A stretch of DNA of 64,000 nucleotides from Flaccisagitta enflata (taxonomy: Eukaryota; Chaetognatha; Sagittoidea; Aphragmophora), in contig OZ231126.1 in the NCBI GenBank assembly GCA_965153355.1, forward strand, positions 33,294,001-33,358,000. Reading direction: 5' to 3'. The notes under the pieces were generated by a model. The model was not told the DNA's origin. It worked only from the letters and a program-made list of their open reading frames with translations, and searched no databases. This document shows, piece by piece, positions 1 through 10,071 of this stretch; positions within the stretch are counted from its first letter, which is position 1; every line of letters begins with the position of its first letter. Made by a program: the position numbers and the translations under genes.

Positions 1-425
1 GACAAATCTTTTGATTCTTGAAAAAATTGAGGACTGCAGTCAATCGTAATGCCCTGAAATTATCTAGTAATAAAAGAAAACAAAACTGATTATTTGATTT
101 TTTTGTTGCTTTTTGAGAGGCAAAGGATACACGGATTCAAGATGAAAAATCATGGACATATCCAATAAAAAGTCAGAACAGAAGCTCTTGATAGATCAAA
201 ATACCATATGATGACTAAGAATTTAATGATTTGGGCATATACTTCATTCAGTGAGTGAAAAAGCTAACTTTTCTCCAGCTGTCCGTATATTTATTTCCAA
301 GGTAGTAGATACAAAAAATGAAGTTTGGGAAAGGAAATTAAAGTAACAAATATTAATCCTCTAGTTTTAGCCGGGTTTGCTCGGAAGGTACTGTATCTTT
401 TATATCTTTCTGTCAGTCTCTCTGT

Positions 426-428
<3 letters not shown>
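1..428. other. AT-rich unique DNA, no gene seen
   Basis: No coding region, RNA gene or repeat border can be supported here. The only open frames run into the adjacent (TC)n tract and encode Ser-Leu or Arg-Glu dipeptide repeats. Confidence 0.6.

Positions 429-515
<87 letters not shown>
429..515. repeat. (TC)n microsatellite
   Basis: Uninterrupted TC dinucleotides over about 87 bp, with imperfect TGTCAGTC units just upstream. Confidence 0.97.
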
Positions 516-517
<2 letters not shown>

Positions 518-1118
518 GCAGAATCAAAAATTCTGTTCCGCTTGTCTCCATTCTGCCTTGTCACTTTCTCTCCCTCTTTTTCTCTCCCAAACTGCCATTC
601 TTTTTCATTGCCTTCGAGTTAGCTCTTCTGTCTTTTACAGAATTCAACTCCTTTTTATTCTCATAAACTTCTTTTGTGACAAATTTCAATATCCATTGAA
701 CCATTTCTTTTTATTCCATACCATGCATTGATCCTGAACTTTCCCTTGCTCCTTTTTTCTTCTTTTCTTTAAAAAAAAATCATGTTGCTCTACTTTTTTT
801 CATGATTCGTTTTTCAATGAGTTTATGTCTGGAGGCAATGTTTGCATTTATTGATACTTGCTATCACGAGAGGATTGATTGTTTCACATCGCAAAAGTTT
901 ACTTAAGCCCAATGTAAAGCTCAAGCAAGCCGCGGAACATCTGTCTTATGAGTTCATTGTAAATGAATTTTCAATCACCAGCAATACTGACATTATATTA
1001 TCGGTACATCACGTTTAGCTAATAAGTTAACATGCACAGTCGGACAAAAAACCCGGTTGCGCAGGCAGGAGGAAAACAGACAATAAGAACTGTGCTACAA
1101 ATGACAAATCCTAAGATA
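516..1118. other. Pyrimidine-rich then AT-rich unique DNA
   Basis: The first 300 bp is C/T-rich and the rest is AT-rich. No recognisable gene or repeat was found. Confidence 0.55.
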
Positions 1119-1364
1119 TTTTTAGTCGCGGACACGCGACTCTACACCTTGCCGTGTCGGTTGGTCGGTCAGTCGGTCAGTCGGTCAGTCGGTAGGTCGG
1201 TCCGTCCGTCCGTCCTTCCGTCCGTCCGTCCGTCCGTCCGTCCGTCCGTCCGTCCGTCCGTCCGTCCGTCCGTCCGTCACATTTTTGAATTTCCAGCGGT
1301 TTTCGCATTACTGCTCCTGCCCAACCATCCGCGACTTGATTGCCGTGTATCCAGCCTTGTTTTT
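1119..1364 (+). mobile_element. Short Helentron-like element (GTCGCG type)
   Basis: Starts with TTTTTAG and a perfect 16-nt hairpin GTCGCG-GACA-CGCGAC (1125-1140). A (TCGG/TCCG)n tract follows from about 1161 to 1278. The tail contains CCGCGAC (1329-1335 region), complementary to the hairpin arm, and ends GCCTTGTTTTT. About 30 related copies lie in the window. The plan (hairpin end, tetranucleotide core, short asymmetric inverted repeats) fits non-autonomous Helentrons. The assignment is inferred from structure only, because no Rep/helicase gene is present. Confidence 0.8.
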
Positions 1365-1605
1365 GGTCCGTTGGCCAGTCTCTCCGTCTGCCGGTAACAC
1401 TTTACTTGTTCGGCATTTAGGGGCGTTTTTAGCAACACTGCCTCTGCCCAAATACTTAACAAGCCTTTTTCATCACTGCCCCCTAGCCACCCGTACGCGA
1501 CCTGGGTAGCCTTGTATCCGGCCTCGTTTTAATCATACAAGGAAGAAGAAGGTGTACTTTAAAACAAGCCCGACCGGGCAACAATATGTCCGGACTGTGT
1601 CTCCA
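1365..1605. mobile_element. Degenerate Helentron-like tail fragments
   Basis: Two further diverged tail modules follow the first element. One ends GTATCCGGCCTCGTTTT near 1530. An inverted stretch at about 1563-1580 matches GTTGCCCGATCGGGCTTGTT of the 15839-16104 copy. This is the left flank of the BEL element. Confidence 0.55.
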
Positions 1606-2005
1606 TATAATATCTTTCTTTGGACTGACTTGGAGAGTGCGCAAATAAAACCAACCCGAAATCAAATGCTAAAAACTTCTATTGTACAAAGCCACATTAT
1701 AACGTCCGTCAGAACCTGAGTTTGACAAATAAGCACTCTTTAGTACATTGGAGAAGAGATAAAAGCGTCTAATATCAATTAGCAACGGTCAGCATCAATT
1801 AGCAATAAGCAACATCAATACTTACACTTAGCGCTCCCAAACGCAACTCTCGACTTGCAAAGGCACGCTCAGGTATTTATATCAGAAACAACGATGACGT
1901 CACAGACACACAGCACGCTCAACGCGAGAGGTAAGGAGAGAAACCAGGTCCTTTTTTAATGAGACACAGATCACCAGGCACACATCACACAGATCAAACA
2001 TCACA
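1606..2005 (-). repeat. 3' LTR of the BEL element
   Basis: This 400-bp copy aligns along its length with 12835-13042 plus 14867-15066. Read on the minus strand it opens TGTGATGTTTG. It closes ATTATA where the partner closes ATTACA, so the terminal CA is mutated here. The LTR holds a CRE-like TGACGTCA at about 1897-1904 that is also present in the other LTR. Confidence 0.9.
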
Positions 2006-2014
2006 CCCCCGTCT
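2006..2014 (-). promoter_or_regulatory. Polypurine tract of the BEL element
   Basis: Minus-strand AGACGGGGG directly abuts the TG of the 3' LTR. This is the position and composition expected for the plus-strand primer. It also fixes the LTR border. Confidence 0.7.
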
Positions 2015-2308
2015 AAAAAAGGACAATGACAAATGGAACCGGAGCGAAATCTCGGTCCAAACGTGACTAAAACGACCATTGTAACGTTAAAATGGGAGCT
2101 ACAACACTAAAATGAGATGTAAGGATAAAATCAGAATTGAGTCAAACTCAAGTGTGAACTGAAATGCGCGAATGAAACGAATCACGAGAGAATGAAGCAA
2201 ATCACGCGAAAATGAAATGAATCATATAGACAGTAAACAATGACACTGTACAATGACAAATGAATAACGATGAACGAATCCATTTAGCAGTGAGGACGAA
2301 GAACACGA
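2015..2308 (-). other. BEL 3' region lacking integrase core
   Basis: Between the zinc-binding region and the 3' LTR there are only about 300 bp, far too few for the DDE core and C-terminal domains of a BEL integrase. The frames read here show no DDE signature. I infer an internal deletion. Confidence 0.6.
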
Positions 2309-2608
2309 TCAGATGGCGCTGATTGTCTTTGAGATTGTCTTTGAGGGACTGGCAAATGTCCATGAGAGGGATTGTTTGGTTGATGGGGAAGGGAAATGTT
2401 CGATTGAGGGCAAGGAGAATTCGCGGCCGCGTAAGATCCAATATTTCTCTCTCAAATTGGCGAGCGTGAGTTCGAGTCCAGAGTGCGCATTTGAAACATG
2501 AGAATGAACAATCAAATGATTAGTGAACGGGTCATTGGAGGGAAGAATGACTGGATGCTTAGACTCAAAGTTTTCCTCACTGTTTCTCAATCGACCACCA
2601 ACTCTCAA
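2309..2608 (-). pseudogene. BEL integrase zinc-binding fragment
   Basis: The protein begins RVGGRL, continues KHPVILPSNDPFTNHLIV, and has the H..H pair and TLANLREKYWILRGRE. These are the hallmark blocks just before and within the HHCC zinc-binding region of BEL/Pao integrases. The start is artificial, because the N-terminal side was cut off by the LINE insertion; the missing neighbour is the RNase H segment ending at 7436. After RGREF the frame loses similarity, so the cysteine pair and the catalytic core are absent. It is a broken fragment, not a functional gene. Confidence 0.85.
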
Positions 2609-2613
2609 ACGAG

Positions 2614-3183
2614 AAAAAATATATACTGTTTATACATGACTCAGATGGAAAACACATCAACCCGCAAATGTTAAAACCGGGCTCACACGTTGAAAGCCAC
2701 TTGCGGTTTACCACACATGAAGCTATGGCAAATATCCCAAAAGTCGCAGAAGCGGATAAAGTGTCTGATGTCATATTCCAACTTGGTCCTAATGATTTCC
2801 GCCATGGTCTATCTGCAAAAGAAATTCGGGAAAGCACATTTCAAATGCAAATCCTGTATTACGCAGCTTTTCCAAATGCCCGCCAGCACATTACGGGCTT
2901 ACCACCACTACAGAATAGCCATAAACGAGTAACAAGATACCTCCAAGAACTGTGCAAATACACAAAATGCAATTTCATCCATACAAAGGTTTTTGAAGAT
3001 CGAGCAACGGGAAAGATTCGACGAGACACAATGAGGGACTATCTCCACTACAATGAATACGGGATCAAAATTCTTGCAAAACAAATCAAAAAGAGCATCT
3101 ACTCACGCAACAACAAGGTACCATCGCAACTTTCATCAATCTACTCTACCGTAATGATGTCTCACCTGCCCAGTACCCAATAG
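2614..3183 (+). pseudogene. LINE SGNH/GDSL esterase-like domain, 5'-truncated
   Basis: The frame is open from the truncation point, before the first Met at 2668. Three SGNH blocks are visible: ILFIHDSDGKHI near the start (nucleophile-Ser block, with His in place of the usual Gly), QLGPNDF (Asn block), and DYLHYNEYGIK near the C-terminus (Asp-x-x-His block). SGNH domains occur in ORF1 proteins of some LINEs, where they may act in membrane or RNP handling. The reading ends at TAG 3181-3183, and the endonuclease region follows in the same frame with no gap. The protein is therefore either a separate ORF1 or the N-terminal part of a fused polyprotein that acquired a nonsense codon. Confidence 0.75.
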
Positions 3184-4973
3184 GATATCATTTACAACGA
3201 CCACAATTCACGCCTATATGACACACCATCAACCATTGATGAAACCATCCAACCCCAACATAACAATAGCATATACGACAGTACTAAATTACCTGTGTGC
3301 AGTAATGGTAGTATACAAGAACATGATTCTGATATCACACTAGTGCAAAATACCATACATCAGATACAATCAAATGATAGTGATAACAATGACGATTCCA
3401 TCCAATTACATGAGCAATCTATCCTTTTGCCATTAATTGACAATGAAATAAACCCAATACACAATGAAATCACGCAAGTACAAACAGCTATCCAGTGTAC
3501 TAGTAATTACCAGTCACATACCGGCTACAAACCATCCCATACAACCAATTCAAAAACATGGAAAGTTATGTATAACAACATTCATGGACTAAAAGGGAAA
3601 AGAAGTAGTCTTATCGAGCATCTCAATAGCGAGAAACCGCACCTCTTTTTACTGACGGAAACATGGTTACCATCAAACTCAAATATTGAATTAGAGGGAT
3701 ATACAACTTTCTGCAGAGCGCGAGATAACCAGAAAGGTGGAGGAATTGCCATCTTAGTGCGCGATGATGTAACTAAAACAGTCATTGCCCACACATCTGA
3801 AAGACCCATTGAACTTATGTGGGTAAGTATCAGACGTCGTGGAAAACCACCCCTATTCATTGGTTGTTACTACGGCAAACAGGAAGCTCGATGCAATAAT
3901 AGAGGTGGGGGAAATGCACCTTAGTCAACAGATCAAGTTGCACGTGAAGGAAATGTCATAATATGATAAGAATAGATAGTATGCCAAGTTTCAGGGCCTT
4001 TGGAACAGTTTCAGCCTAGCCCTCCACCCCCCTGATTTCCCATAGAAAATGTATAGGAATGATTTTGGCCTCAAAAGTTTCCTATCTTTTATAATGGGGC
4101 AGGAGGTGGGTGGAGGGCTAGGCTAAAACTGTTCCAAAGGCCCTGAAACTTGGCATACTATTTATTCTTATCATATTATGACATTTCCTTCACGTGCAAC
4201 TTGATCTGTTGACTAAAGTGCATTTTCCCCACCTCTAATGCAATAAAGACAAGATAGATGAAGAAATGTTCTACTTGTCAGAAGAAATTGAAGAATACAG
4301 TAATGAAGGAGACATTTTCATGGCAATGGACGCAAATGGGAAAGTTGGAATCTTAGGTGAAGAAAAGAGTAGAAACGGAAAATTGCTAGAGGAAGTGTTT
4401 GAAAGGAATAACCTTGAGCTGCTAAACAACAATCATAAATGCAAAGGAAAAATTACCCGACAAAACACAAAAAATCCGAATGAAAAATCCGCCATTGACT
4501 TTATGGTATGTCACAAATCCATTGTTGATATAATCAATTGGATGCATATCGATGAAGAAGGAATTCTGAAATTGAAAGGGAATGTAGATACTGACCACAA
4601 CACAATCATAGCTGAAATCCAAATCAGTGAAGCAAAAATCCCACCTAAAGAGAAAAAAGTAGTGTGGAGACTAAATGCACCTGAAGAACACTGGAAAAAA
4701 TTCGATTACGAATTAAGAAAACTAGAACCCAAAATGACCCAACTTTTTGAAGCCGTCACTGATGATATGAACACTGCTTACAAGAAATTCACAAGTGGTG
4801 TAGACGCGGCAGCGCGGGTAAGCATAGGAAAAACAACATTGAAAAATAATGGAGTAAAGATAGTATCCGAAGAATTGAAGATTCTAAGAAATCAAAAAAA
4901 CGAGCTTAAACATGAACTAAAATCTTATCCCAATAGACGAAATGAAATTGTCCAAAAATTAAAAGAAATTTAA
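3184..4973 (+). pseudogene. LINE APE endonuclease region, MITE-interrupted
   Basis: This is the apurinic/apyrimidinic-type endonuclease that nicks target DNA for target-primed reverse transcription. Visible blocks are MYNNIHGLKGKRSSLIEHL, LFLLTETWLP (catalytic Glu), KGGGIAILVRDDV, and, after the MITE, FMAMDANGKVG (Asp/Asn), KSAIDFMVC and DTDHNTIIAEI (terminal Asp-His). The first roughly 115 residues are low-complexity and Asn/Ile-rich. The MITE at 3900-4237 plus one 9-bp duplication accounts exactly for the break, since the frame is continuous without it. The frame closes at TAA 4971-4973. Confidence 0.88.
3900..4237. mobile_element. Palindromic MITE with 9-bp target duplication
   Basis: The 338-bp element is almost entirely two inverted arms of about 130 bp beginning TAGAGGTGGGG, around a short centre. 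It is flanked by ATGCAATAA at 3891-3899 and 4238-4246. A 9-bp duplication and long inverted repeats fit the Mutator-like (MULE) group. It lies in the endonuclease reading frame of the LINE and postdates it. Confidence 0.92.
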
Positions 4974-7214
4974 ATAAAAATCCAGAATGAAATTTTGGTT
5001 GTAAAAACAAAAATAACTAATACATGATTCAAAAAGATGATCGAAGACAAAAGCAAAAAAAATTACTGGAAAGAAACCAAAAAAATAAACAGAAATAGTG
5101 CGAATGAATGCTTAACAGTTAAAAACAAACAAGGGAAAAGAGAATACAACCCTGAAAATATTAAAGAAACACACGCAGAACATTATGAAACATTATACAA
5201 GAAAAATGAGGTGGAACCCCATCCTCATCACGAAAAAGTAGAAAAAGAGGTCAAAGAGTATGAACTAAACCGGGATTATGAAGATGAATGGTATAACTTA
5301 CCACCAACAGAAGAAGAAATATTGAATATAATAAAAAAGAAAAAGAATGGAAAAGCAACGACAGACTTCAAGAATGAAATGATAAAAGGATGTAGCGAGA
5401 CCTTTGCAAAAATTATCACACCCATTATTCAAACTTCATTCAGAACTGAATGCATTGCCAAAGTATGGAATGAAGGCTTAATTACATCCTTGTGGAAAGG
5501 TAAAGGGGACCGAGAAAACTTAAATAATCATAGAGGAATAACTGTATCAAGTACAATTGGAAACATTGTGGAAGAAATTATTGACAATAGAATGGCAATA
5601 CTCATGGAATTCACCAACAGCCAAGGAGGTGGAAAAAAAGGTGAAGCAACATGCGATCACTTGTTCATCCTCAGATCGGCTATGAACATTGCGTTAGAAA
5701 GAAAGCAACCTTTGTATATCACCTTCTTCGACGTCCACAAAGCTTATGACCAAGCAGATGTGAAAAATATGCTACACGTAGCATGGAACGCAGGAGTCCG
5801 CGGTAAAATATGGCGTATCCTCAAGAACATGAGCACAAATCTGACTGCCTCTATTAAAACGCGTTTTGGCCCAACAAGGCAGATAGTTAGAGAAAATGGC
5901 GGGCGTCAAGGCTCTCGCCTAGCAGGCAGACTTTTCGCTAAACAAATGGATACGTTGTCAGAAAAGTTCTTGAACGGCGAAATTGAAGGAGCGGTAGAAA
6001 TTGATGAAAACTTTTTGATAGGATGCCTTGAATGGGTCGATGATGTGTTAACAATGACACAAGATATCGAAAAGGCAAAAGCAATACTCACTAAAGTAGA
6101 CAATTTTGCCAAGGCCAACAAGCTCAAATGGGGCTTAGACAAATGCAAAATGATGACCATTGGAAAGAAGACAAAAATTCTTGAAGAATGGCAATTAGGC
6201 AATCAAGTCATTGGGAACGCTTCTTCATATAAATACCTCGGTGACGAAATAACAAGTGATGGAAAAAATGAAAAGAATATATTGAGTAGAGAAAATAAAA
6301 CAAACACCCTAGTGAGGAAAATCAATACAACAGCCTCATCAGACGTCATGTATGGTATAGAATCTAAGGTTATTTTGAATCTCTATGACGTTTACGTTAT
6401 TCCATCCCTTCTAAATAATGCAGAATCGTGGTTTTTAACCATCAAAGAAGAAAAACAGTTAGACACAATCGGCATTCGCGTGATAAAACGACTTTTTAAT
6501 CTGCCAACCACCTCACCAAATGTGTCCATTGTATATTCTTTCGGACTACTGTACATAACCCAAGTAATTGACAAAAAGCAATTCATCTACCTCCTAAAGC
6601 TTCTTACCCGAATCGAACCTCATTGGACCCACAGATATCTGAAATATCAGAAAACACATAACATAGCGTGGGCGAAACAAATAACCAACAAACTAACAGA
6701 GTATGACCTAGAGACAAATTGGGATATGATAAGAAGGATGACCCCAAACGAATGGAAAGAAAAAGTAAGAGTGGCCATCTTGAAGAAAAATGGACAAAAA
6801 CTCATTGAGAACTGTACCAGTTTAAACGGACAAGATGTAAAAATCCATACAAAAACAAAACACATTTACGAACAATTGACAAATGATAGATACAAAGGTA
6901 CACCAATTGATGCCCTTGTCCAAGGAAACAAACAAAGGACGCGAACAGTCTTCTTAGCGCAAAACGGGATGTTAGAATGCGGACGAAATATGAAAGGCAC
7001 CATACCAGAAACATGCTCTGAGTGTAACGAAACTGACGAAGAGCAACACATACTGACAACATGTAAAAAATGGTCAGACCTGAACAGTAATCATGGTAGT
7101 GATGTAAATTTCAATGATATCTATTCTGAAGATAAAGAGACTCTTGACCGGATAGTGGCAAAAATATGTACGGTTTGGGAAACACGTTTTGCAAATGGTA
7201 GAATGAAAAAATAA
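4974..7214 (+). pseudogene. LINE reverse transcriptase and C-terminal zinc finger
   Basis: The long intact stretch from Met 5037 is 725 aa, in frame with the endonuclease upstream; only TGA at 5025 lies between. RT motifs in order are GLITSLWKGKGDRENLNNHR, FFDVHKAYDQADV (motif A, catalytic Asp), NGGRQGSRLAG (motif B) and CLEWVDDVLT (motif C, the two catalytic Asp in WVDD rather than the common FADD). The C-terminal part ends with a C-x2-C...H...C knuckle (ETCSECNETDEEQHILTTC), typical of APE-type LINEs. A diverged relative of this C-terminus is at 37432-38690. The domain itself is intact, but the element cannot make one complete protein. Confidence 0.93.
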
Positions 7215-7435
7215 TTAATTGTCCTTTCCTTTACAACTGAACCAAAAGTAGCAATTTTCAGTAACTACTTGCGTTGAATGAAATATGTATAGGTATGTGT
7301 GTATGTATTCATTTGTTATTTATTGAATTTCACCGTGTACAATTTACAATTGTACAGCTCATTTACATTGTTTTGTAAAAGTGTTCATGACACTATTGAG
7401 CATTAAATCCAATCCAATCAAAAAAAAAAAAAACA
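7215..7435 (+). other. LINE 3' UTR and poly(A) tail
   Basis: About 200 bp of AT-rich sequence ends TTAAATCCAATCCAATC followed by 13 A. BEL coding sequence resumes immediately after. Confidence 0.85.
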
Positions 7436-8178
7436 CCTTCACCATCAATGAACGGATCGAGGGCCCGTACCGCTGATGGTTTACTACTCAAATACCTTTT
7501 TTTAGACAGTGACTGAGGAGTGGAGACAAAGGCGATTTCCTCCGAAAAGTGGCGAGATTGAACATCGATCTCGGCCGCAGAAATCTCTTCCACTGAGAGT
7601 TGACCATACACCGTATGGGTCTCAGTTTGATCATGTGACACGGGTTCGCGACCTTTTGACCTCAAAGATGATTTGAGGTTAGAAATGAATCGAATAAGAA
7701 GAGCAATAATGCGCTTTAAGGAAAGAAAATCAATTTTCCGTTTTAACAGTGAATTAATGAACGTTTCCTTGACCTGAACTTCCGTTGAGAGGATTCCAAT
7801 TTCTGCATCTGAGGGTCGTTGTGGTTGAGACGGCCATCCACTCTCGGGTCCACGCAAATAGTCCGGGCCATTATGAAACAACTTCCACTTGTCAGTGTCG
7901 CTGATTTTGGCGCCACGGCTCGCAATATCGGAGGGATTAACGTCGGTGGGTACATAGTACCAGGAAGAAGGGGAAGAAATGAGGCGAATCTTGTTAAGAC
8001 GATTGGCAACAAAAACCTTGAACTTTCCATTCTCACTCTTGATTTGGTAGTAAACAATAGTGCTGTCTGTGTGATAACAGTAACGGCTAACATTCAGCTT
8101 AACATGCTCATTGATGTAAGAGACTAATTCAACTGCAATCACTGCTAAACGCGGAGTTGAACCAGACACATCTACCAT
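7436..8178 (-). pseudogene. BEL RNase H C-terminal part and connector
   Basis: The protein contains PRLAVIAVELVSYI (the conserved Pro-Arg-Leu/Glu block of the RNase H helix), YHTDSTIVYYQI (catalytic-region Asp-Ser with the T-D-S motif), FVANRLNKIR, and WYYVPTDVNPSDIASRG. These are highly diagnostic of BEL/Pao RNase H. It ends ALDPFIDGEG, just before the RVGGRL block of integrase, which is now 4.8 kb away beyond the LINE. A stop and frameshift near 8178 separate it from the upstream RNase H part. It is inactive as it stands. Confidence 0.9.
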
Positions 8179-8549
8179 TTATCTTTTTCCGATGAGACAC
8201 GGGACTTGGCCATGAAAGATTTGACCAGATCTGTTCCATCGATGGCGACGAAGGAACAGGCTGCGCAACCAACAAGAGAGGCGTCACTATATGTGTGAAT
8301 GGTAACGGGTTGGTCCCTTGTGTACAGACCGATCCACCTGTCTATAGAAATGGATGAAAGCAACTTGAGTTCAGAGTACCATTCATAAAACTTTTTCTCC
8401 CATTCGGCTGGTACGGGTGTCTTCCAGGCCAAACCCAAATAACAAAGCTTCTGCACAAGCTTCTTTCCTCTCACAACCCATGGACAGACAAAACCTGTGG
8501 GGTCAAAAATAGACATTACGGCGGAGAGAACAGATGAGCGTGTAACCAC
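8172..8549 (-). pseudogene. BEL RT-RNase H junction fragment
   Basis: VLSAVMSIFDPTGFVCPWVV matches the conserved block after the BEL reverse transcriptase (Ser-x-x-Phe-Asp-Pro-x-Gly). IHTYSDASLVGCAACSF is the first catalytic Asp block of RNase H. An in-frame TGA at about 8565 separates it from the RT palm. A frameshift at its 3' end (minus strand) separates it from the next part. Confidence 0.9.
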
Positions 8550-8564
8550 ATTTTCCCCCGCCTT

Positions 8565-8828
8565 TCACGGAACCGAGTTTACGCGAAACTTGTCATTTTC
8601 TGTGTCGTACAAAATTCCCAAAACAGAAACTGTTGGTAACTTCTCATCCGCGTCATTCCCTACACCAGGGTGACGCAGTTCCTTGGGAATAGAATTGAGC
8701 ACAGTGCGCGAATTCGAATGAAATTTGGTCAAATGAAAACCACCCTTTTTGCAAAGAGAAATCATACCATCAGCCAATTCAATAGCCTTAGCATCATTTT
8801 CTGCATTTGATGCTCCATCGTCTACATA
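8565..8828 (-). pseudogene. BEL reverse transcriptase palm/thumb with YVDD box
   Basis: The reading starts at the transposon junction with YVDDGASNAENDAKAIELAD, the catalytic YVDD box of RT. It continues KGGFHLTKFHSNSRTVLNSIP and VSVLGILYD, the conserved BEL block after the palm. The N-terminal half of the same domain lies on the other side of the 8829-10069 insertion. The insertion target TA is within the Met-Tyr codons that precede VDD. Confidence 0.92.
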
Positions 8829-9436
8829 CAGGGTTTTTCAAGCCAACACGCCGATTACAAAACGACATTTCTCAGCTGCTAGATATGAGAATCAAATTCT
8901 GAAAAAAGGTTTGTACAGCTTGTGAGCTCCGATTTTGTTAGTTGACTTTGTTTATGGTAAGATTTCAATACATTCTCCCATAAGAGACCTTTTAAAGGTA
9001 CTCGATTTTTCAATTACCAACTCAGAAAAATGAATCCTCTGCTCCATAAAACAAGCATCAACTTTAAAGGAGCACTGCTTCTAAACGAATAAGTTACAGA
9101 TCTCAGATCAATCCCATTTTAAAGAGTTGTCTTTGTTCTTTAAAATGCGACCAATCCGGGGTGTGTAGCTCAATTCAAAGTTGATGATGCTCGGTAGTGA
9201 AAGGGGGCCCCATGAGATCATGGTGGAGCGCCATTCAACCATCAACTTCCACCATCTGGCGAAGGCGGAGATGCTCAAAATGATAGCAATCACCAAAATT
9301 ACATAACCAACTAACGGACTGACCAACCAGCTTACTCTTGGAACAAAGAAATACCAACAGGAGGAAAAACGCAATGTGAAGCTGCCACATTGGGAAAACG
9401 TCTTTGAACAGTTTAATTTTTAATGAGGAATGCTAT

Positions 9437-9477
9437 GCAACTACAGCTACAGCTACAGCTACAGCTACAGCTACAGC
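9437..9477. repeat. (CTACAG)n hexamer repeat
   Basis: Six to seven tandem AGCTAC/CTACAG units lie inside the 8829-10069 element. Confidence 0.9.
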
Positions 9478-9551
9478 AAATCAAAATTGATTTGGCATCT
9501 AGACTGTATTTCAGCTTCATTTGTTTTGACATGGCCTTAGGATTAAGCAAT

Positions 9552-9842
9552 AGCCTAACAACAAAAAATGTGATGTCATAGAAAAGTTCTCTATCAGAGG
9601 GATATGGCCCAAAATCATGTTTACAGATGTTCTATGAAAAAAATTTACACCTGGAACCCCTATAAATTGGCGCCGCCACCCACCCCCTTTCCAATGATAA
9701 AACACAAGCAAAAATCTTTCCTATACATTTTCAATGGGAAATGAGGGGGGTGGCGGCGGTTATTTCTAGAGGTCCCATGACCAAATTTTTGTTGTGGTTT
9801 ATCTTTGTACATGATTTTGAGTCATATCCCTCTTGTTATGCT
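9552..9842. mobile_element. Imperfect palindromic MITE with 10-bp duplication
   Basis: A 291-bp element flanked by ATTAAGCAAT at 9542-9551 and 9843-9852. The arms are imperfect inverted repeats (AGCCTAAC/GTTATGCT ends, the AGAGGGATATG block, and GGCGCCGCCACCCACCCCC opposite GGGGGGTGGCGGCGG). The size and duplication length suggest a MULE-like MITE distinct from 3900-4237. Confidence 0.88.
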
Positions 9843-10071
9843 ATTAAGCAATGCTTTCTCGAGGTAGTAACTTAGTAAAATTTATCCAAATTCTGAGGAT
9901 TTATTCACTCATCTATGACAGGTAAACTAGTTGAAATCAAACCATCACAATTTCTGATAACAAAATCGGAGCTCAAGGGCTGTTTGGAAGATTTTTCAGA
10001 AATCAATTATCTTGTCTGGGGGCAGAGAAACGTCGTTTTGTAATTGGCGTGTTGGCGTGAAAAACCCTGTA

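Larger units (their letters stand above)
2613..7435 (+). mobile_element. 5'-truncated APE-type LINE inserted in BEL pol
   Basis: The element contains an SGNH-like domain, an APE endonuclease and a reverse transcriptase, followed by a short 3' UTR and a 13-A tail at the junction back to BEL sequence. The 5' edge falls inside the SGNH domain, the usual outcome of incomplete reverse transcription. All coding parts lie in one frame, broken only by TAG (3181), TAA (4971), TGA (5025) and a MITE. No clear target duplication was resolved. The clade is uncertain. A CR1/L2/jockey-like group is plausible because esterase domains are known in the ORF1 of CR1-like LINEs. Confidence 0.92.
8829..10069. mobile_element. 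TA-flanked TIR element starting CAGGGTTTTTC
   Basis: Ends are CAGGGTTTTTCAAGCCAACA on the left and the inverse of CAGGGTTTTTCACGCCAACA on the right. A further similar inverted block (GAGCTCCGATTTTGTTA) lies about 100 bp inside each end. TA flanks both ends (8827-8828, 10070-10071), as for Tc1/mariner-type insertion. There is no transposase frame, so it is non-autonomous. It contains a younger MITE at 9552-9842 and a hexamer repeat. Confidence 0.9.

Noticed and set aside
325-666. Long Ser-Leu or Arg-Glu frames over every (GA)n/(TC)n tract.
   Set aside because: They are open only because dinucleotide repeats lack stops. Flanking sequence shows no conserved protein features.
1161-1278. (TCCG)n tracts considered as direct-repeat arrays of a CRISPR type.
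   Set aside because: Four-base units without spacers. They are the cores of eukaryotic interspersed elements.
2420-2436. GAATTCGCGGCCGC resembles an EcoRI-NotI cloning adaptor.
   Set aside because: On the minus strand the same bases encode RGREF within the conserved YWILRGRE block of a BEL integrase, so it is natural coding sequence by coincidence.
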